DNA from: Lichenibacterium dinghuense | GTDB lineage: Bacteria > Pseudomonadota > Alphaproteobacteria > Rhizobiales > Beijerinckiaceae | NCBI RefSeq assembly: GCF_021730615.1 | Contig: NZ_JAJLMN010000001.1 | Coordinates: forward strand, 2,294,501 to 2,358,500 | Length of the DNA: 64,000 nucleotides | Direction: 5' to 3' | Part shown: positions 46,458 to 54,925 of the stretch, one piece after another | How the letters are laid out: each line of letters begins with the position of its first letter | Numbering within the stretch: position 1 is the stretch's first letter | Program-made: the position numbers and the translations under genes | Notes under the pieces: generated by a model | Databases searched by the model: none | What the model saw: the letters and a program-made list of their open reading frames with translations, nothing else | Told to the model about the DNA's origin: nothing

Positions 46458-47507
46458 ATGACGTACTATGCCGGACTGGACGTGTCCCTGGAAGAGACCG
46501 CGATCTGCGTGGTCGATGACGCGGGTCGGATCGTGAAGGAGCTGCGCGCCGCGAGCGCGCCAGGGCCGCTGGTTGCGGCCCTGCAGGGCTTGAAGCTGCC
46601 GATCGAGCGGATCGGCCTCGAAGCCTGCTCGTTGACGGCTTGGCTGCACGAGGGCCTGCGCGCGGCGGGGCTGGCGGCGGTCTGCATCGAGACACGGCAG
46701 GCCAACGCCGCCATGAAGACCATGCCCAACAAGACCGACCGCAACGACGCGCGTGCCCTGGCGCAGATCATGCGCACCGGCTGGTTCCGGCAGGTGCACG
46801 TCAAGTCGCAGCAGTGCCGGCTGTGGCGCTCGCTGCTGGTCGCACGCCGCACGGTGCTGAACGAGATGCGGTCGATCGAGAACGTCGTTCGGGCCATGCT
46901 TCGGGAAGCCGGGCTGAAGGTCGGCACGCCGAGCCGGGCGGCCTTCGACAAGCGTGTGCGCGAACTCTGCTCGGACGACACAGCGTTGCTGGCGATGGTG
47001 GAGCCGTTGCTCACTGTACTGTCGACGATGATCCAGCAGCTCGCCCGATTGACAAAACAGGTGCTGAAGATCGTGCGCGAGGAAAAGATCTGTCGGCGGC
47101 TGATGAGCGCACCCGGCGTCGGCCCGATCACCGCCCTGGCGTTTCGCGCCACGATCGACCGACCCGATCGGTTCGGCCATTCGCGCGACGTCGGTGCCCA
47201 TCTCGGCCTGACGCCCTCGCGCTACCAGTCGGGCGAGACCGACATTCAGGGCAAGATCAGCCGATGCGGCGACGAACTGGCGCGAACGGCCCTGTACGAG
47301 GCCGCTAACGCGTTGCTCGTGCGCAGCCAGAAATGGTCCAGCCTGCGGGCCTGGGGCATGACGATCGCCAAGCATCGCGGCATGGCGCGGGCGCGCGTTG
47401 CCGTAGCCCGAAAGCTGGCCGTGGTCCTGCACCGGATGTGGAGCGACGGTACCGACTTTCGGTTCGGCACCGGGCCGACCACCGCGCCCGCCACCGTAGT
47501 TGCCTGA
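46458..47507 (+). CDS. IS110-family transposase, copy 2
   Basis: The 349 residues are the same as in copy 1 at 32145-33194. ATG 46458 is chosen because MTYYAGLDVS is the usual family start and a ribosome-binding-like AGGAG lies 8-10 bp before it; the longer frame from 46386 runs through the element leader. DEDD (RuvC-like) N-terminus and transposase_20 C-terminus are complete, so this copy should be active. Confidence 0.93.
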   Translation: MTYYAGLDVSLEETAICVVDDAGRIVKELRAASAPGPLVAALQGLKLPIERIGLEACSLTAWLHEGLRAAGLAAVCIETRQANAAMKTMPNKTDRNDARALAQIMRTGWFRQVHVKSQQCRLWRSLLVARRTVLNEMRSIENVVRAMLREAGLKVGTPSRAAFDKRVRELCSDDTALLAMVEPLLTVLSTMIQQLARLTKQVLKIVREEKICRRLMSAPGVGPITALAFRATIDRPDRFGHSRDVGAHLGLTPSRYQSGETDIQGKISRCGDELARTALYEAANALLVRSQKWSSLRAWGMTIAKHRGMARARVAVARKLAVVLHRMWSDGTDFRFGTGPTTAPATVVA

Positions 47508-47780
47508 CGCTCGGAGGACACCGCGGGCCGCCACCCGCACGAGCTTCACCTGAAAGGGTGATGTGGACCGTTCCCGTGGGGACGATCGGTAAGGCCACCT
47601 CGTTGAGAGTCTTGAGCCCGCGGCGACGTCGCGAGGTCGTGAAACAGATCGAGGGACCGAGCCGGACTGACCCCATCATGCGGCGGCGAAACGCCGACCG
47701 CGAAGAGAAGCGTGTGACCCGCGGGAACGGGACAAAAAACCTGACAGGAGCGCTTGACCTCCAGAGCCCCAATCAGAGAA
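47508..47780 (+). ncRNA. candidate bridge RNA region, IS110 copy 2
   Basis: 273 bp follow the transposase stop and contain no convincing gene. The identical sequence downstream of both copies, ending with the sub-terminal repeat, is where IS1111-type bridge RNAs are encoded. The target loop would be expected to pair with CAGGCTC-containing DNA; no pairing was computed. Confidence 0.4.
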
Positions 47781-47788
47781 GGCTCTTA

Positions 47789-48249
47789 GCCACGGCAGTG
47801 AAACCTTCGAGATCCACTACGTTCCCGGTGAAGGCGATTCAGGGGCCTTCGGCGGCAACAGCAATTGGCGCGGACCGGTGTGGTTCCCCGTCAATCTGTT
47901 GATCATAATCGGACTGCGGCGCGCCCACCTGCTCTATGGTGCGAGCTTCCGCGTGGAATGCCCTGCAGGCTCGGGCGAGCTCATGACCCTCGACGAGGTC
48001 GCGACCGACCTGGCGCGGCGCCTCGTCGCTCTGTTCCTGCCCGATGCCGAGGGGCACCGGCCATGCCATGGAGGAGAGACGCGCTATGCGACGCACCCGC
48101 ACTGGCGCGAACTGCTCTTGTTCAACGAATACTTTCACGCCGAAACAGGCCGGGGTATCGGGGCGAGCCATCAGACGGGTTGGACGGCGGCCGTAACCAC
48201 GTTGATACGGGAAAGCCATCGATCTACATCCGCAGCTCCGCGCCAGTAA
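47789..48249 (+). pseudogene. GH63/MGH1-type glucosidase, 3' part
   Basis: The frame continues from the TTA junction as SHGSETFEIHYVPGEGDSGAFGGNSNWRGPVWFPVNLL..., then HWRELLLFNEYFHAETGRGIGASHQTGWTA, the conserved C-terminal end of the family, which includes the acidic residues EYFHAE. It ends at TGA 48249. Without this segment the 5' product lacks part of the active-site barrel, so the gene is inactive unless the IS block excises precisely. Confidence 0.85.
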
Positions 48250-48519
48250 AAATTGGCCAATCATAATGTGTCCCGGCGCGATCGGGAATGAGGTCAGGGT
48301 TGCACGAACGTCCGCTTGCTTCTGCATACATTCGCAAGCCGCCGTTCCGCTGTCCACCCACAACTGCTGTGCGGCGGGAGTCGACCCAAGGACGAACCCG
48401 CTCTCGCGGGGAGGCTTCCTGAGGGGGAGGGCACAACTGGAGATCAGCGCGAGTGCTTGAGCGGGTTGCGCCAGCCTCCGAGCATGAGGGTCCACCCCTC
48501 ATCTCGCGAGGATCACGCG

Positions 48520-49425
48520 ATGTCCCAGCAACAAGCCTCCGTTTCCGTCAGCCCGCTCCGCCGCCGCATGCTCGACGACATGGCCATGCGCGGCCTGCAC
48601 GAAGACACCCAACGCAACTACATCATGTCGGTGCGCAACTTCGCGGCCTTCCTGGGCCGTTCGCCCGAGACCGCCACGCCCGAGGACGTCCGCCGCTTCC
48701 AGATTCAACAGGCCGATAGCGGGGTGCAGCCGCCCACGGTCAACAACGCGGTGTCGGGGCTGCGCTTCCTGTTCAACGTCACGCTCGACCGGCCGGACCT
48801 GTCGCGGCGCCTCGTCCTGGCGCGCTACGCCCAGAAGCTGCCGACCGTGCTGAACGTCGAGGCGGTCGGGCGGCTGCTTGAAGCGGCGCGGGGCCCAAAG
48901 TACAGGGCTGCGCTCGGGGTGGCCTACGGGGCCGGCCTGCGCGTGTCCGAGGTGGTGGGGCTCAGGACCGGCGACATCGACAGCACCCGCATGCTGATCC
49001 GCGTCGAACAGGGCAAGGGGCGCAAGGACCGCAACGCGATGCTGTCGCCGCAGCTGCTGGAGCTGCTCCGGCAATGGTGGCGCGAGGGCCGACGCCGCGG
49101 CGTGATGCTGCCCGAAGGTTGGTTGTTCCCCGGCAAGAACAGCCTGGAGCCGCTGTCGACGCGCCAGCTCTGCCGCGCCGTCCATGAGGCCCCCGAGACG
49201 GCCGGCATCAGGAAGCGCGTCTCGCCCCACACGCTGCGCCACAGCTTCGCCACCCACCTGCTCGAGCAGGACGTCGACATCCGCGTCATCCAGGTTCTGC
49301 TCGGCCATTCCAAGCTCAACACGACCGCGCTCTACGCCCGCGTGGCGACCCGCACCATCCGGGCGGTGACGAGCCCGCTCGAGCGCCTCAAGCTGCTGAT
49401 GGAGGGCGCCGACACCGGGGCCTGA
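48520..49425 (+). CDS. tyrosine recombinase (XerC/D-like), IS91-associated
   Basis: ATG 48520 gives 301 residues: a SAM-like core-binding domain (GLHEDTQRNYIMSVRNFAAFLGRSPE) and a catalytic domain with GAGLRVSEVVGL (Arg), HTLRHSFATHLLE (His-x-x-Arg), and LGHSKLNTTALYARV (His and nucleophile Tyr). The stop is 4 bp before the IS91-type transposase, so they form one unit. IS91-group elements commonly carry such an accessory recombinase. The start is preceded by a GC-rich stretch with several small palindromic patches. Confidence 0.85.
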   Translation: MSQQQASVSVSPLRRRMLDDMAMRGLHEDTQRNYIMSVRNFAAFLGRSPETATPEDVRRFQIQQADSGVQPPTVNNAVSGLRFLFNVTLDRPDLSRRLVLARYAQKLPTVLNVEAVGRLLEAARGPKYRAALGVAYGAGLRVSEVVGLRTGDIDSTRMLIRVEQGKGRKDRNAMLSPQLLELLRQWWREGRRRGVMLPEGWLFPGKNSLEPLSTRQLCRAVHEAPETAGIRKRVSPHTLRHSFATHLLEQDVDIRVIQVLLGHSKLNTTALYARVATRTIRAVTSPLERLKLLMEGADTGA

Positions 49426-49429
49426 TCCG

Positions 49430-50614
49430 GTGTCGCGTTCCGCGCTGGAGATCGCGGACATCTTCCGCCGGCACGGCGCGGCCTGGCGCGCCGCCCATGC
49501 CGGTCACGTCAGCCTCGGCCAGCTCAAGGTGATGTCGGCCATCGAGAGCTGCCGCACCGCGGCGCTCGGCGGCCACGTCGAGGCCTGCGAGGGCTGCCGC
49601 CTCACCCGCGTCGCCTACAACTCCTGCCGCAACCGGCACTGCCCCAAGTGCCAGGGCGCGGCCGCGCGCGACTGGCTGGCGGCGCGTGAGGCCGACCTGC
49701 TGCCAGTGCGCTACTTCCACGTGGTGTTCACGGTGCCGGCCGAGATCGCCGACATCGCTTTCACCAATAAGGCCGCGGTCTACGACCTGCTGTTCCGGGC
49801 GGCGTCGGAGACCATGCTGACGATCGCCGCCGACCCGCGCCACCTCGGCGCCCGCGTCGGCATCACGGCCGTGCTGCACACCTGGGGCTCGGCGCTGACC
49901 CACCATCCGCACGTCCACATGATCGTGCCGGGCGGCGGCATCTCGCTCGATGGCACGCGCTGGATCTCGTCGCGGCCCGCCTTCCTGTTGCCCGTCCACG
50001 TGCTCGGCAAGCTGTTCCGCCGACTGTTCCTCACCGGCCTGACCGCACTCCATGCCGCGGGCCGGCTCCGCTTCTTCGGCGATAGGGCCGAGCTGAACGA
50101 CCTGCAGGCCTTCGAACGCCACCTGGCGCCCATGAAAGCCAAGAAGTGGGTCGTCTACGCCAAGCCGCCCTTCGGTGGTCCGGAGGCCGTGCTGGCCTAC
50201 CTGTCGCGCTACACGCACCGTGTCGCCATCTCGAACCGGCGCCTGATCTCGCTCGATGAGGCCGGCGTCACCTTCCGCACCAAGGACTATCGCCGCGACG
50301 GCGACGCCCGTCACCGCACCATGACGCTGTCGGCCGACGAGTTCATCCGACGCTTCCTCGTGCATGTCCTACCCAAGGGCTTCCACCGCATCCGCCACTA
50401 CGGCCTGCTCGCCACGAGACGGTGCAAGGCCAACATCGCCCGCGCCCGCGAACTGCTCGCCGTCCCCGCACCGCCCGAGGCCCCCAAGCCGGCCTCTTCG
50501 GCCGAGCGGCGCACCCCATGCCCCTGCTGCGGCGGACGCATGCTCGTCATCGAGAGCTTCGAGGGCGTCGCCCGCGCCCGGGCTCCGCCCCCGCACCGAT
50601 GGAGAGCCGGATGA
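49430..50614 (+). CDS. IS91-family HUH transposase
   Basis: GTG 49430 gives 394 residues. A zinc-finger segment (CEGCRLTRVAYNSCRNRHCPKCQ) is followed by the HUH motif HPHVHMIVPGGG and the Tyr region LAYLSRYTHRVAISNRRL, the hallmark of rolling-circle IS91 transposases that nick one strand. A second Cys pair (CPCCGG) is near the C-terminus. IS91 lacks terminal inverted repeats, so element ends were not located. The target GAAC or CAAG of the family was not resolved. Confidence 0.88.
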   Translation: MSRSALEIADIFRRHGAAWRAAHAGHVSLGQLKVMSAIESCRTAALGGHVEACEGCRLTRVAYNSCRNRHCPKCQGAAARDWLAAREADLLPVRYFHVVFTVPAEIADIAFTNKAAVYDLLFRAASETMLTIAADPRHLGARVGITAVLHTWGSALTHHPHVHMIVPGGGISLDGTRWISSRPAFLLPVHVLGKLFRRLFLTGLTALHAAGRLRFFGDRAELNDLQAFERHLAPMKAKKWVVYAKPPFGGPEAVLAYLSRYTHRVAISNRRLISLDEAGVTFRTKDYRRDGDARHRTMTLSADEFIRRFLVHVLPKGFHRIRHYGLLATRRCKANIARARELLAVPAPPEAPKPASSAERRTPCPCCGGRMLVIESFEGVARARAPPPHRWRAG

Positions 50615-51113
50615 GGGTGTCGTGATCCGGCACGGCCAGATCCAGCATAGGGTCGAAGGGACGCCGCTTCGGCCATCGGACACACTCGCCCTCACGGCGT
50701 CCGGCATCGTCCGCAGCGAGCCCGGGACAGCACCATCGGCCTGCCGGCATCGGCGGCGAACCTCGATCGCAGCGCCTGCGGACCGATCTCACGCCTCGTC
50801 CGGCCACGGATCCGCCAGTCTGGACTGGCCGCGGCGCATCCGCGCGCTCGCCCGTCCCGCCAAATTCCCATAGCGCGAGACCGCCCCCCGCGCGTTCGTC
50901 CTTGGGCGGCTTACGGACGCCGGCCCTCAGCCCGGACGCACGACCTGCGCCGGCCGCCGTCCGTAACCCTTCACCATAGGACATTCGGCGTCCATCGAGC
51001 CACACTCTGAAGCGGACGATCACGGCTCAGCCGGGTCGGCGGCTGCGTGCCTATCGCGATCCTTGCCGGACGAATATTGGCGTCCGCTCTGCTGTCGCTG
51101 ATGCATGCCGCGT
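50615..51113. other. 500-bp region after the IS91-type transposase
   Basis: No intact gene. It probably contains the terminal (oriIS or terIS-like) end of the IS91-type element and the end of the insertion; the exact junction was not found. Short shadow frames are ignored. Confidence 0.4.
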
Positions 51114-52469
51114 TTACGAGGCTGCGAGGATCTTGCGCAGGCGCGCGATCGCGCCGGGGAGGCCGCAGATGTGCAGAATGCGACCCTCCGCGTCGAACTC
51201 CTCCGACATCACGCGAGCGTTCTCGTAAACGGCGCCGATCAATCCCTGCTGGGCGTAAGGCAGCGTGAGCCGGTCTTTCACCATGGAGGATTCGAAGAAG
51301 GCGATCACCGTTTCTCGCAGCGCTGCCACATCGGCGACGGAATTCGCCGACAGGGGGATCGCATCGGGATGCTTGGCGGCCAGCGCGGCCCGACCGGCAT
51401 CGTCCACGCGATCCATCTTGTTGAGCAACAGCATCGAGGGGACTGCGTCCGCGCCGATCTCGTGCAGGACGGACCGGCTGACCTCGAGTTGCGCCTCGTA
51501 GGTCGGATCGGAAGCGTCGACCACGTAGAGCAGCAGCGACGCATCGAGCGCTTCTGCTAGCGTCGACCGGAACGAGGCGACGAGGTCGTGCGGGAGCTTC
51601 TTGATGAAGCCCACCGTATCGGAGATGAGCACGCGGGGCGAGGTTTCAGGCCGCAGCGCCCGCACGGTCGTGTCGAGTGTCGCGAAGAGCTGATCGGCCA
51701 CGAGCACTTCGCTCCCCGTGAGGGCTCGCATCAGCGACGACTTGCCTGCGTTGGTGTAGCCGACAAGCGCGACCCGCAGTTGGTCGCCACGCGCCGAGCG
51801 CCGCTGCTCGTCGTCGTGCTGGATCTCTTCGAGCTGCGCCTTGAGTTCTGCGCGGCGGTCCCGGACCTTGCGGCGGTCGAGGTCGATGTTGGATTCGCCC
51901 GCGCCGACGCCGCGTTGCCGGCCGCCCCCGGTCGAGGACTCTCGAAGGCGGGGGACGACATATTGCAGCCGGGCCATCTCCACCTGGAGCTTGGCCTCGC
52001 GGCTGCGCGCGTGGCGGTGGAATATCTCGACGATCACGCCGGTCCGGTCCAGCACCTCGGCGCCGGTCGCCCGCTCCAGGTTGCGCGCCTGGCTCGGCGA
52101 GATCTCATGGTCGACGATCACGACGTCGGCCGAGGGCTGCATGTCCGGGCCGGGCTCGTTCGGCACGGCAGCCGACTCGCCGCCCGCATCGAAGCGCCCT
52201 CGCGCTTTCGACGTCGATGGGGCCGCCATCGTGCTGACCACGCCCGTGCCGCCGGTGAGTGCCGCCAAGTCGTGCAGCCGCCCCTTGCCGAACACGGTCG
52301 CGCCATCGAGCGCTTCGCGTCGCTGCGACAGGGTGCCGACGACCTCGTAGCCCAACGTCTTCACCAGGCGGCCGAGTTCCTCGATGCTCGCCGCATGGGC
52401 GGCGTCATCGACGCCGGGAAGCTGGACGCCGACCAGGATGGCGCGCGGGACGGGGAGTTTGGTTTCCAT
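51114..52469 (-). CDS. hflX: ribosome-splitting GTPase HflX
   Basis: ATG 52469 gives 451 residues. The N-terminal HflX domain (AAHAASIEELGRLVKTLGYEV, GKGRLHDL) and the helical linker with RGVGAGESNIDLDRRKVRDR are followed by the GTPase core: GYTNAGKSSLMRAL (G1), VLISDTVGFIKKLP (G3), LLLNKMDRVDD (G4). HflX splits stalled 70S ribosomes under heat and other stress. An insertion near residues 75-115 (MAAPSTSKARGRFDAGGES) lengthens the N-terminal domain compared with E. coli HflX. In many alphaproteobacteria hflX follows hfq; here no hfq is adjacent. A longer frame to 52580 would add an unlikely basic leader. Confidence 0.92.
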   Translation of the reverse strand: METKLPVPRAILVGVQLPGVDDAAHAASIEELGRLVKTLGYEVVGTLSQRREALDGATVFGKGRLHDLAALTGGTGVVSTMAAPSTSKARGRFDAGGESAAVPNEPGPDMQPSADVVIVDHEISPSQARNLERATGAEVLDRTGVIVEIFHRHARSREAKLQVEMARLQYVVPRLRESSTGGGRQRGVGAGESNIDLDRRKVRDRRAELKAQLEEIQHDDEQRRSARGDQLRVALVGYTNAGKSSLMRALTGSEVLVADQLFATLDTTVRALRPETSPRVLISDTVGFIKKLPHDLVASFRSTLAEALDASLLLYVVDASDPTYEAQLEVSRSVLHEIGADAVPSMLLLNKMDRVDDAGRAALAAKHPDAIPLSANSVADVAALRETVIAFFESSMVKDRLTLPYAQQGLIGAVYENARVMSEEFDAEGRILHICGLPGAIARLRKILAAS

Positions 52470-52740
52470 GCGTTTGCGTAGCACGGTCGTGAGGTCTGTT
52501 CTCCACACAGCTCGCCTTCGATCACGAGGGCCGAGATGATGCTTTTGTGGGTTTCTGCCTGACTCACGAGCCCTCCTCACCCTCCTGTGATGATCGCCGG
52601 CCCTCGTGCCTCATCGATGCGCCAGGAATGTCGGATGTGCCCTTTGTGGGAAATGTTGGCATCGTGTTTGCAAAAGCGCTGTCGCCAGCCGGACGGCCCT
52701 CGTCCGCACGGCCCCCGCCTCTCCATCGGAGCCGCCTTTC

Positions 52741-53985
52741 ATGACCCAGGACACGATCAGCCGGCGCAGGGCGCTGAAGCTCGGAGGCGCCGCCTTGGCC
52801 GGCACGGTCGCGATGCCGTTCTATGCGCGCCGCGCCTTCGCGGCCGAGCCCATCAAGCTCGGCAGCCTGCTCGACGGAACGGGGGCGCTCGGCCTCGAAG
52901 GCCGGCGGATGATCCAGACCACGGAATATGCCGTCGACAAGCTGAATGCCGCCGGCGGTCTGCTCGGCCGGCCCATCAAGCTCATCGCCTACGACACCCA
53001 GTCCACGATGCAGCTCTACTCACAATATGCCCAGAAACTCGCCCTCGAAGAGAAGGTCGACGTCATCCAAGGCGGCATCACATCCGCCTCGCGCGAAGCC
53101 ATCCGCCCGATTTTCGATCGCGACAAGACGCTCTACTTCTACAACACACAATACGAAGGTGGCGTCTGCGACCGCAACGTGTTCTGCACCGGGTCGACCC
53201 CGGCCCAGACCGTCGACCACATCGTCGACTACGCCTTGAAGAACTGGGGCAAGAAGGCCTACATCGTCGCCGCCGACTACAATTACGGGCACATCACCGC
53301 CAGTTGGATGACGAAATTCATGAAGGACGGCGGTGGCTCCGTCCTCGGCACGGACTTCTTCCCGCTCGACGTCACCAACTTCTCGTCCGCGATCAGCCGC
53401 ATCCAACAGGCGGCCCCCGACATCGTGCTGTCGGCGCTGGTCGGCGCCAACCATTCGGGGTTCTATCGGCAGTGGGATGCCGCCGGGATGAAGGGCAAAA
53501 TCCCAATGGGGTCGAGCGTGTTCGGCCTGGGCGACGAGCTCACCACGATGGAGCCGTCGACCACGAACGGCATCATCACCTGCTACGGCTGGTACAATTC
53601 CCTCACGACGCCGGCCAGCGTCGACTTCGTGAAGGGCATGCAGGCCAAGTACGGTGCCGACGTCACGGACCTCAGCGAGCTCGATACCGCCACCTACGAC
53701 GGCATCATGCTCTGGGCCGAGGCGGTGAAGAAGGCGGGTTCGGTCGACCGCGACAAGGTCATCGACGCGCTGGAGACCGGCATCACGGTGGAAACGCCCT
53801 CTGGCAAAGTCACCATGGATCCCAAGACCCACCATACGATCCGCACCGCTTATCTGGCGACGCCCAAGGATCGCAAGTGGGACATCCTGCAGACGTTCCC
53901 GGATCAGTACCCGGCCGACACCGGAGGGGCCTGCGATCTCGTCAAGAACCCGAAGACCAACAAGCAGTTCGTGCCGACGCTGTGA
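52741..53985 (+). CDS. amide/urea-type ABC transporter periplasmic binding protein (UrtA/FmdD-like)
   Basis: ATG 52741 gives 414 residues. The start ISRRRALKLGGAALAGTVAMPFYARRAFA is a Tat-type signal with twin Arg. The mature protein has the type-1 periplasmic fold of urea/short-chain-amide binders: IKLGSLLDGTGALGLEGRRMIQTTEYAVDKLNAAGG, VDVIQGGITSASREAIRP, and YFYNTQYEGGVCDRNVFCTGSTPAQ (with the Cys pair found in this group). The downstream amidase supports an amide or urea-like ligand. It heads a nine-gene plus-strand unit; a 250-bp leader precedes it. Confidence 0.85.
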   Translation: MTQDTISRRRALKLGGAALAGTVAMPFYARRAFAAEPIKLGSLLDGTGALGLEGRRMIQTTEYAVDKLNAAGGLLGRPIKLIAYDTQSTMQLYSQYAQKLALEEKVDVIQGGITSASREAIRPIFDRDKTLYFYNTQYEGGVCDRNVFCTGSTPAQTVDHIVDYALKNWGKKAYIVAADYNYGHITASWMTKFMKDGGGSVLGTDFFPLDVTNFSSAISRIQQAAPDIVLSALVGANHSGFYRQWDAAGMKGKIPMGSSVFGLGDELTTMEPSTTNGIITCYGWYNSLTTPASVDFVKGMQAKYGADVTDLSELDTATYDGIMLWAEAVKKAGSVDRDKVIDALETGITVETPSGKVTMDPKTHHTIRTAYLATPKDRKWDILQTFPDQYPADTGGACDLVKNPKTNKQFVPTL

Positions 53986-54058
53986 TGTCGCAGATCCGGC
54001 GGAGCGAGGCTCTGCCGGTCTTTTCACTCTACGCCGCCGCACCCTCGGAGTCGCCCGC

Positions 54059-54925
54059 ATGGATCTGACCGGCCTCGTCGCGTTCAACGTGGTGACGGGC
54101 ATCGCCACCCTGATCCTGATCACGCTCGGTCTCGGCGTGATCTACGGCATGATGCGGATCATCAACCTCGCCCACGGCGAGTTCATGATGCTCGGCGCCT
54201 ACACGGCCGTCACGGCGGTCGATCACGGCGTCAATATCTGGATAGCGATGCTGGTTCTGCCGCCCCTCGTCGTCGGCGTGATCGGCCTCGTGGTCGAGCG
54301 AACCGTCATCCGCTTTCTGTACGGGCGCATGATGGACACGATGCTGGCCACCTGGGGCATCAGCCTCGGGCTGATCGGCCTCGTCACGACCCTCTACGGC
54401 AACGTGATCAAGGCCGTGCCGACGCCCGTCGGCAGCTTCGACATCGGCCGCTACGGGGCGAGCCTGTTCAACTTCGTGCTGATCGGCACCGCGTTTCTGG
54501 CGATCGTCGCCATGCTGGCCTTGCTGCGCTTCACCCGGTTCGGCCTGATCCTGCGCGCCGCCATGCAGAACCCCCACATGGCCGCCGCACTGGGGGTTAC
54601 GCCGGGCACCGTCTACATGGCCACCTTCGCGCTCGGCTCGGCGCTCGCCGGCCTCGCCGGGGGCGTGCTGGCGCCGATCTCGGGCGTGTCGCCCGCCATG
54701 GGGGCGGCCTATGTCGCGCGCGCCTTCATCACGGTGCTGGGCGGAGGACCGGCCATCGTCACCGGCACGGGCCTGGCGTCGGCGCTGTTCGGCTTCATCG
54801 ACGAAATCGTGTCCTTCCGCACCTCTCCCGTCATCGGCGACGTCGCCCTGCTGTGCGCCGCCGTCCTGCTCATCCGCGTGCTGCCGCAGGGCATCACCGG
54901 CCGTTTCCTGAGGCGCAGCCTATGA
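54059..54925 (+). CDS. ABC transporter permease (UrtB/LivH-like)
   Basis: The 288-residue inner-membrane permease starts MDLTGLVAFNVVTGIATLILITLGLGVIYG and contains IINLAHGEFMMLGAYTAV (the family signature IxNLAHGxxxxxGAY) and GLILRAAMQNPHMAAALGV at the coupling loop. It pairs with the UrtC-type permease encoded next; their overlapping codons (ATGA) indicate coupled expression. Part of the amide-type importer. Confidence 0.92.
   Translation: MDLTGLVAFNVVTGIATLILITLGLGVIYGMMRIINLAHGEFMMLGAYTAVTAVDHGVNIWIAMLVLPPLVVGVIGLVVERTVIRFLYGRMMDTMLATWGISLGLIGLVTTLYGNVIKAVPTPVGSFDIGRYGASLFNFVLIGTAFLAIVAMLALLRFTRFGLILRAAMQNPHMAAALGVTPGTVYMATFALGSALAGLAGGVLAPISGVSPAMGAAYVARAFITVLGGGPAIVTGTGLASALFGFIDEIVSFRTSPVIGDVALLCAAVLLIRVLPQGITGRFLRRSL

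Larger units (their letters stand above)
46351..47780 (+). mobile_element. IS110-family (IS1111-type) element, copy 2
   Basis: This copy matches the one at 31872-33301 in the opposite orientation: GATGGGGTGATTGGGGCTC at the start and GAGCCCCAATCAGAGAA at the end (sub-terminal inverted repeats TGATTGGGGCTC). It is inserted between TCA and GGCTC of element B's right terminal repeat, without a detectable target duplication. Confidence 0.9.
45405..47785 (-). mobile_element. IS5-like element B, full length with nested IS110-family element
   Basis: The left end is GAGCCTGACCCAAAAG (from 45405). The right end reads CCTTTTGGGTCA, then the nested IS110 element (46351-47780), then GGCTC (47781-47785). 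TTA direct repeats flank the block at 45402-45404 and 47786-47788. Element B alone is about 950 bp; a truncated relative is at 12779-13164. Confidence 0.92.

Noticed and set aside
51588-52481. 297-residue plus-strand frame over hflX
   Set aside because: Antisense shadow; HflX is clearly encoded on the minus strand with all GTPase motifs.
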